A DNA stretch of 18,314 bases, from assembly GCA_022842745.1 (NCBI GenBank), contig JALHPA010000003.1:1-18314 (forward strand), read 5' to 3'. This stretch comes from Pirellulales bacterium. Its GTDB lineage: Bacteria; Planctomycetota; Planctomycetia; Pirellulales; JALHPA01. Both the position numbers and the translations under genes were made by a program. Shown here piece after piece: positions 7,361-13,500 of this stretch (position 1 is the first letter of the stretch; every line of letters begins with the position of its first letter). The notes below the pieces were generated by a model. It worked only from the letters and a program-made list of their open reading frames with translations, did no database searches and was not told where the DNA came from.

Positions 7361-7389
7361 GTGACGCTTGCGGCCGCGAAAGCTAGAAT
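7361..7389 (+). promoter_or_regulatory. Sigma-70-like promoter before the isomerase-like gene
   Basis: A GTGACG (-35, four of six matches) and TAGAAT (-10, 7384-7389, five of six matches) are separated by exactly 17 bp. They lie 11 nt after the end of gspM, and the predicted start near 7396 would give a leader of about 60 nt for the gene at 7456. This would separate that gene from the secretion operon. Confidence 0.5.
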
Positions 7390-7398
7390 GCTGCCGTT

Positions 7399-7426
7399 GC
7401 GGCCGCGCGACCGGCGGCGCGGCCGC
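7399..7426 (+). promoter_or_regulatory. Strong GC hairpin in the leader of the isomerase-like gene
   Basis: GCGGCCGCGC (7399-7408) and GCGCGGCCGC (7417-7426) are perfect 10-bp complementary arms with an 8-nt loop. A pyrimidine-rich but not T-only tract (CCTTCCCTGCTCTTT) follows. It could end transcripts of the gsp operon or act in the leader of the next gene. A further copy of the left arm, TTGCGGCCGCG, lies at 7368-7378, just before the -10 box. Confidence 0.55.
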
Positions 7427-7455
7427 CGCCCTTCCCTGCTCTTTGATGGAATAGC

Positions 7456-8745
7456 ATGTCCGTTCGCGACCGTTTGTTCGGCGAGCTCGATTCGCTGACC
7501 CTGATCGATCCCCACACGCACATCGATCCGCTCAATCCGGCGGCGAAAAATCTCGCCGATCTTTTGGGCTACCATTATTACACGGAACTGGCCCACTCGG
7601 CCGGGCTGCGCCGCGACTGGATCGAGGAGCGAGGCATCTCCCCCAAGGAAAAAGTCGGGCGGCTGGTCGAGGGGCTGGAAAAAATCGACAACACGATCCA
7701 ATACAGTTGGCTGCTGGAAATTGCCCGCGAGTTCTTCGACTTCACCGCCGACCGCGTCACCCTCGACAACTGGGAATCCTTGTACGACGCGGCGCTTGCA
7801 AAAATGGCGTTGCCCGACTGGGAGCGGCGGGTGCTGGCCCACAGCAAGCTCGAAGCGGTCTTCCTCACCAACGACTTCGACGATCCGCTCGCCGGGTTCG
7901 ACCCCTCCATCTACATTCCCTGCTTGCGCACCGACGAGCTGGTGTTCCACTTGGGGAAACCGGCCATCCGCGAGCGTCTCCAGCGCGCCAGCGGAATCGC
8001 GGTCGACGGACCCCAGTCCCTCCGCCGCGCGCTCGGCCAGCGTTTCGAGTTCTTCCTCGGCCGCGGTTGCAAGGCCTGCGCCATTTCGCTTCCGCCAGAT
8101 TTCGCGCCTTGCAGAGTCGAAAACGCCGCCGCCGAACGAGCCATCGCGACAGCCTGGCGGGGCGAACCCTTAGACGCCGATCGACAGCGCGAGCTATCGC
8201 TCTTCGTGTTTTGGACCTTGGCCGAGCTGTGCGATCAGTTCCGTCTCCCGTTCGATCTGATGATCGGCGTCAACCGCGCCGTCTATCCGGGCGGCGTCTT
8301 CCAAGGCCAGGATCTTTACGACAGCCGCGTCTCCTTGATCCAGTACCGCGATCTGTTCAACGCCTTTCCCAACGTCACGTTTCTTATCTCGGTCCTGGCC
8401 AGCGTCACCAACCAGGAGCTAACCAGCTTCGCTTGGATCTTTCCCAACGTCGTCGCCCACGGCCATTGGTGGTACAGCAATACCCCCGCGTTCATCGAGC
8501 GCGACCTCGCCGCGCGGCTGGAAGCGGCGCCCCGCAACAAGCAGATCGGCTACTACAGCGACATGTACAAACTCGAGTTCGCCCTGCCCAAATTCGCCAT
8601 GTACAAGCGGATCCTGGCCAAGGTCCTCGCGGAGAACTTTTGCTGCGATCGCGGGTGGGGCGAGGAGCGAGCCGTGGAATTAGGGAAAGAGGTGCTGCGC
8701 GGAAACGTCGAGCGGGTATTCGGGGTCGGCAGGGGCCGGGTCTAG
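7456..8745 (+). CDS. Uronate-isomerase-like amidohydrolase-fold protein
   Basis: The 429-residue product resembles the glucuronate/uronate isomerase (UxaC) branch of the amidohydrolase superfamily, which converts glucuronate to fructuronate in hexuronate use. An H-x-H metal motif lies at the end of the first strand (DPHTHIDP, His20 and His22). Further features are VVAHGHWWYSN with His335 and His337, and GYYSDMYKLEF with Asp369, followed by a helix KFAMYKRILAKVL that parallels the R-R-I-L helix after the catalytic Asp in UxaC. The protein is shorter than UxaC (about 470 residues), and no other uronate-pathway gene is nearby, so substrate is uncertain; a diverged isomerase or hydrolase is equally possible. 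It has its own promoter-like sequence and a leader hairpin. The ribosome binding site before ATG 7456 is weak. Confidence 0.7.
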   Translation: MSVRDRLFGELDSLTLIDPHTHIDPLNPAAKNLADLLGYHYYTELAHSAGLRRDWIEERGISPKEKVGRLVEGLEKIDNTIQYSWLLEIAREFFDFTADRVTLDNWESLYDAALAKMALPDWERRVLAHSKLEAVFLTNDFDDPLAGFDPSIYIPCLRTDELVFHLGKPAIRERLQRASGIAVDGPQSLRRALGQRFEFFLGRGCKACAISLPPDFAPCRVENAAAERAIATAWRGEPLDADRQRELSLFVFWTLAELCDQFRLPFDLMIGVNRAVYPGGVFQGQDLYDSRVSLIQYRDLFNAFPNVTFLISVLASVTNQELTSFAWIFPNVVAHGHWWYSNTPAFIERDLAARLEAAPRNKQIGYYSDMYKLEFALPKFAMYKRILAKVLAENFCCDRGWGEERAVELGKEVLRGNVERVFGVGRGRV

Positions 8746-8834
8746 TGTCCGCGGGGTCGCGCAGCGGCAAAATAGGCCCAGTCTCCAGGGATCGCGCCCC
8801 CAGCGACGCTCTTTTCGCCGCCCTCCCGGCTGGC

Positions 8835-8840
8835 TATACT
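8835..8840 (+). promoter_or_regulatory. Candidate -10 box upstream of ricT
   Basis: TATACT (five of six matches to the -10 consensus) sits in the 180-bp gap between the isomerase-like gene and ricT. The sequence 17 bp upstream (TTTTCG) is a poor -35 box. A start near 8847 would give a leader of about 80 nt. Confidence 0.35.
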
Positions 8841-8925
8841 CCGACTGTCCCAAGCGGCCGATTTTTCAGGATCGAACCAGCGCCCATCCACGGTCCGCGC
8901 CAGGGGGTTTTGGCTTAAGGCGGAC

Positions 8926-9756
8926 ATGCCGAAATACGTGGTGCGCTACGGAGTCATGCGAGCGTTGGGGGTCATGTCGGCCCGCGAGAACGTCCCGTTC
9001 TCGCGCGGCACGCAAGTGGTCGCGCGCACCGAACGGGGACTCGAATCGGCGATTGTGCTCTGCGAGGCCACCCCGGAAGCCCTCGCCCAGCTCAAAAATC
9101 CTCCCTCAGGCCAGGTCCTTCGGGAAATGTCCCCCGCCGATAGCATCGAGCTATCGCGAATTCTCGCCCGCCAGCGCGACGAGTTCGGCATTTGCCAAAA
9201 GCATATCGCCGCCCTCGCCTTGCCGATGCAGTTGGTCGACGTCGAGCGGATTTTCGGCGGCGAGCGGATCGTGGTCTACTACCTGGCCGAGAACCGGGTC
9301 GACTTCCGCGATTTGGTCAAATTGCTGGCGGCCGAGTTCCAGACCCGGATCGAAATGCGGCAAATCGGCAGCCGGGACGAGGCCAAATTGCTCGCCGATT
9401 ACGGCGATTGCGGCAAGCCGGTCTGCTGCAATACCCATCTCTCCGAGATGCCCCCCGTCAGCATGAAAATGGCCAAACTGCAAAAGGCCACCCTCGATCC
9501 GACCAAAATCTCCGGCCGCTGCGGGCGGCTCAAGTGCTGTCTGCGCTACGAGTACGAGACGTATGAATTGATGCAAAAGGATCTTCCCCCCGTGGGGTCG
9601 GAATTGATCACCTCGCGGGGACGGTGCCGCGTCTTGGCCCACGAAATCCTAGCGCAGCAGCTCCTGGTGGAAACGGAGGATCACCGCCGGGTGCTGGTGC
9701 CGGCCGCGGACGTGCTAACCGTGCTCAAGCGATCCAACGTGGAAGACTCCGCCTAG
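8926..9756 (+). CDS. ricT: RicT/YaaT-like PSP1-domain regulatory protein
   Basis: The 276-residue product matches the PSP1 family (RicT, formerly YaaT). Residues about 1-60 include the V-R-Y-G-V-M-R start and RGTQVVARTERGLE, followed by the PSP1 C-terminal region at about 60-150. The hallmark cysteines are present: GDCGKPVCC (Cys162, 167, 168) and GRCGRLKCCLRYE (Cys199, 204, 205). In Bacillus RicT joins RicA and RicF in a complex that binds Fe-S clusters and helps RNase Y process mRNA; the cluster ligands come partly from these cysteines. A good ribosome binding site (AAGGCGG, from 8917) precedes ATG 8926. The Bacillus partners RicA and RicF are not next to it; instead a Minf_1886-like gene and a small membrane protein follow at 98 nt. 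The role in this organism is inferred from family only. Confidence 0.88.
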   Translation: MPKYVVRYGVMRALGVMSARENVPFSRGTQVVARTERGLESAIVLCEATPEALAQLKNPPSGQVLREMSPADSIELSRILARQRDEFGICQKHIAALALPMQLVDVERIFGGERIVVYYLAENRVDFRDLVKLLAAEFQTRIEMRQIGSRDEAKLLADYGDCGKPVCCNTHLSEMPPVSMKMAKLQKATLDPTKISGRCGRLKCCLRYEYETYELMQKDLPPVGSELITSRGRCRVLAHEILAQQLLVETEDHRRVLVPAADVLTVLKRSNVEDSA

Positions 9757-9854
9757 ATTGCCTGCGGTCGTCCGCGATTGAATCGCAAGTTGTGCGGTTT
9801 GCCTCGTCGGTTGGCGATGTTTGAAAATAGAGTTCGAACGGTTGGCTTGAACGC

Positions 9855-10319
9855 ATGCCCATGAATGAATCCACCCGCCGCCTGGCCAAGTTGCTCCAGC
9901 GCGACAATCGCTACAAGTTCGACGCCTACATGTTCGTCTTCGAGGCGCTCAATTTCGCCCACGAGCGGCTGGGATTGGGGAGCGAACAGCCCGCCGACGA
10001 GGACGAACCGGCCGATCGCACCCGGCGAACCGCGGAAACCGAGCGGCGGCCCCCCGAACGCCACCTCACCGGCCAGCAACTCTGCGAGGCCATCCGGCTG
10101 TATGCGCTCGAGCAATACGGCTACATGGCCAAATGCGTGCTCAATAGCTGGGGCGTCCACAATACGGGCGACTTTGGGGAGATCGTTTTCAACCTGATTG
10201 AAATCAAGCAGATGAAAAAAACCCGCCAGGACCGGCGGGAAGACTTCGACGACGTGTTCGACTTCGACGAGGGACTGGTGCGGAGCTTCCGCATCACCCA
10301 TCCCACGGAAAATGCCTGA
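9855..10319 (+). CDS. Minf_1886 family conserved protein
   Basis: The 154-residue product matches, from memory, the Minf_1886 family of uncharacterised proteins found mainly in Planctomycetes and Verrucomicrobia. It has an N-terminal helix pair (YKFDAYMFVFEALNFAHERL), a charged, probably disordered stretch at about 44-68, and a conserved core with HLTGQQLCEAIRLYALEQYG, WGVHNTGDFGEIVFNLIE and an acidic D-F-D-D-V-F-D-F-D end. No catalytic motif or signal peptide is visible, so it is probably cytoplasmic. No function is known to me. It follows ricT by 98 nt, and its stop overlaps the start of the next small gene. The start could also be the second ATG at 9861; neither has a clear ribosome binding site. 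Confidence 0.75.
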   Translation: MPMNESTRRLAKLLQRDNRYKFDAYMFVFEALNFAHERLGLGSEQPADEDEPADRTRRTAETERRPPERHLTGQQLCEAIRLYALEQYGYMAKCVLNSWGVHNTGDFGEIVFNLIEIKQMKKTRQDRREDFDDVFDFDEGLVRSFRITHPTENA

Positions 10320-10485
10320 CCGCGCCCCACAGCGTCCGCCGCGGCCAAAACCTGCGGCCCCCCACAACATCCAGGCTGCGACACGCGCGGTTCCGACGTT
10401 CCGTCAACGGATTTTCCTGGCGGTTTCCGCCGGGCTATTGGCCGGCTGGCTCTCTTTCCTCGCGGTTTTGGCCTGGCGTCAGTGA
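10312..10485 (+). CDS. Small single-span membrane protein, 57 residues
   Basis: ATG at 10312 overlaps the last codons and stop of the Minf_1886-like gene (ATGCCTGA), and the frame runs to TGA at 10483-10485. The product has a Pro/Arg/Ala-rich N-terminal half (MPDRAPQRPPRPKPAAP) followed by a single hydrophobic helix at about 34-55 (IFLAVSAGLLAGWLSF) and a short Trp-Arg-Gln end. Basic residues before the helix predict the N terminus inside the cell. The overlap suggests translational coupling. I do not recognise the family. Support is the coupling, the clear membrane helix and the stop placed just before the convergent gene; it is too short for length alone to be evidence. Confidence 0.6.
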   Translation: MPDRAPQRPPRPKPAAPHNIQAATRAVPTFRQRIFLAVSAGLLAGWLSFLAVLAWRQ

Positions 10486-10487
10486 CG

Positions 10488-10502
10488 GCGTCCGCCGGGC
10501 GC
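10488..10502. terminator. Short hairpin between two convergent stop codons
   Basis: GCGTCC (10488-10493) and GGGCGC (10497-10502) pair with one G-T wobble around a 3-nt loop. The hairpin fills the 20-bp gap between the stops of the small membrane gene and the minus-strand CotH gene. No T-run is present on either strand, so a terminator role is weakly supported. Confidence 0.25.
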
Positions 10503-10505
10503 ATT

Positions 10506-13500
10506 CTAGCCGGCGCGATGCGCCCTGCGGCGCGGCAGGGAATCAACCGATTCCGCCCGCAACAAATAGCCCAACAGCGCGTCGTCCCAGATCGCCCGGT
10601 CGGCCTCGATCCCAGCGATTCCTCCCAAATCACTGCTGGATCCCCCTCCCCAAGTTACCGGACGAGTTGGCGTCGAAACCGCGCCGGTCCATGGCGCCGG
10701 CGCCTCCAACGGAGCGGCCTCCGTCGCCGCCGCCAAAGGCGCGCCCACTGGGAGCGGCGGCGCGGCGGCCACCGCGCCCCCGGCCCCTCGGCCAAAGGCG
10801 TTATCCACCGCAACGTAATCCTGCGCGTTCACCAGCCCATCCAGATTCGCATCCCCCCCCAGCCACGAAGCCGCTCCGCCAAAGTTGTTGTCGATCGCCA
10901 GATAGTCCGCCGCATCGACCATGCCGTCCAGATTCAAGTCGCCGAAGTAGGCGTACTTGGCAATGATCTGCTGTACCCCCGAGAGCGGCTGCCCAAGCCA
11001 TTCGGTCAATCCAACACCGGCGTTGTCGAACGGCGCGTGGAAACGGTCCGACCCTGCCGTGGAACTGACGATCTGACTCGCGCCAGGCGTGTTCAACGCG
11101 CCATCCACAAGCGCCTGGTACACCGCGGCCAGCGGCGAATCGCCCGTGTAGTTCAAAATAAGATCGTTGTCCGCGAGGTCCAGTTTTCCGCCCGGAGCAA
11201 TCTGCAAAGAACTGAGCATCACCACGCCGGGATTCGCACCGTGCGGCGCCACGCTCACCAGGCTCTCTGGACCGGCGAGTGTCAGGCCGTTCTGAACCAA
11301 CCGGCTGACGCGGAGCGTCGCGCCCGCGTTAACCACCGTATTCAACACTCCATCGCCGCTGACCGTCGACTCGACCGCCGCCGGACCGTTCGAGATCGTC
11401 AACATGTTGACGCCGCCGCCGGCCCGAAAGGCGGTGGCGATCGAGTCGGCCGGCCGACCGGCAACGTCCAGAGTTAAAGAATCGTCGCCATCCCCGCCGT
11501 TGAACGCCAACCCGCCCGCCGGAACCGGTGAGCCGCGACCATAATCGATAACCACCGAATCGTTCCCCGCCAGGCCGTGGATCTCCACGTCCCGCACCAG
11601 CGACCGCAGGGCCACGTAAATCGGCTGCGCGCCCCCCGGAGCACTATGAACGATCCGCAGATATGTTTCGTCTGAATTGCGATCGATCGTAAACGAGTCA
11701 TTGCCGCTCGTCCCTTGGCGCACGACCGAAACCTGCCTCAAGGCCTGAATCTCGCTCGCCGAGAGCACTCGGTCGAAGATCTGCAATTCGTCCAGGCTGC
11801 CGGCGAAGTTGGCCGGCGAGCCGCCGGTGTCCTCGATCCGGCCGATGCTAAAGAAGGGCGTCGTTTTCAGCCCCACCTCGGAATTCGCCGCTGCGTTCAA
11901 CACACCGTCGACATACACCTCCACTCGGCCGCTTGCCGGATCGCGCGTCAGCGCGATATGCCGCCATTGTCCGTCGTTGATCGGCTGCGCGCTCTTCGCC
12001 CCGGCGGTATTCCCCGCCAGAATGCCGATCCGACCGGAGGCGTCCAACCACCCCCAGAAAATGTCATCGCCCCCACCCGCCTGCTCGACCCCCGTGATGC
12101 CGGGCGCTTGCCAGAACGTGTTGTTGCCGACCTGTGTCGTCCGGATCCAGGTCGCCAGCGTCGCGGCGCCATTCAGCCATGTCCCCAGGTTCTTCTCCGT
12201 CGCGACAAAGTCGTTCACGCCGTCGAAAGTCAAAGCGTTTCCCGCCCGGGCGCCATTCGTCCCTAGCAGCCGCGAGGGACCGTTGATCAGCGTGCCGTTG
12301 TTGGCGCTCGCCGAGCCGTCGCTGGTCGAGTCGCCGGTAGCCTCGTCAAATCGCCAGTAGCCAACCTGATTGGGAATCGCGTTGCTGGTAGTCGCCGACG
12401 CCTCTCCACTGGGCAAACTCACCCCTGCGGCGTTGCTGGCCCGGAGCCGATAAAAATAGGTCGTGCTCGGCGTCAGGCCCGAGTCGCGGAACGAGGTGGC
12501 GTTGGCCGGGAGCGTGGCAATCTGCATCCACGGACCGGCTGGTCCCAACCGGCGTTCGACCCGAAAGCTGGACTCGTCTCCGGAGTTGTCGATCCACGCC
12601 AGGTCGATCTGGCCCGCCGAATTCGCGACGGCCGACAATCCCGAGGGTGGGGATGGAAGCGGCGGAAGTTGCGTGGCGACAACTACGGCGGCGGTCGCTG
12701 GCGAGTTTCCCTCAAGGTTGGTCGATCGCACGCGGTAGTGGTAGGTGGTATTGGCCCCCAGCCCGTCGTCCAGGTACGAGCTCGCCCCGGCCGGAGCGGT
12801 TCCCGCCAACGCATAGTGAATTCCGTCGGTCGAGCGCTCAATCTGAAAACCCGTTTCGTCGTTCGAGGCGTCGGTCCAAGAGAGCGAAATTTGCGACCAC
12901 GACGGCGAACTGCCCCCGAGGCCCGTAGGCGCCGCGGGCGGCGCTGCCCCAGACGGCGGATCCGTTCGCCCTGGCGAACCCCCGGCGTTCGTGCTGGCCC
13001 GCCAACTCGACTGCATGCTCCAGGCCAGCGACTGGCCGTTGAGCGGGTTCACGTTTAGCGAGGCCGCCGGATCGACGATGACCAGCGACCGGCCTCCCCC
13101 GTCCGTCGCCGGAAACCAGGCGTCGTCGTAGGCAAAATCCACGATCGTCTGCCCCCCCCCGGTCTCCAGCTTCAGCCGTTCCCCGCCATTGCTGAGTTTA
13201 CCGTCCAGCATTTCGCCCACAATCGTATGGCCGAAACCGTAGCGGAACTCGAACGCCCCCCGGTCGTTCACAATCAAGGCGCTTTGCCCTGCGCCCAGAC
13301 TCACTGCCGGAAATGTAAAGTCGAATCCCGCTGTCACGCGAAACCCGTCCAGGTTCAGCGGCTGCGAAGTGATATTGGTCACTTCGAGATAATCGAACCG
13401 GTCCGCGTCCGTATATCCCGCGGCTATCTCCGCCGCCGACGGCGCAGCCGCGTGATAATGCACCTCGGTCACGCGCAACTTGTCCTGCACCGGGACCACC

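Noticed and set aside
9757..9854. Promoter in the ricT to Minf_1886 gap
   Set aside because: The best pair found (TTGCCT, 17 bp, TGAAAA) matches the -10 consensus poorly, so the genes may be co-transcribed.
10482..11477. 331-codon plus-strand frame opposite the CotH gene 3' end
   Set aside because: The minus frame encodes LamG-to-dockerin sequence with clear calcium motifs, so the plus frame is a shadow.
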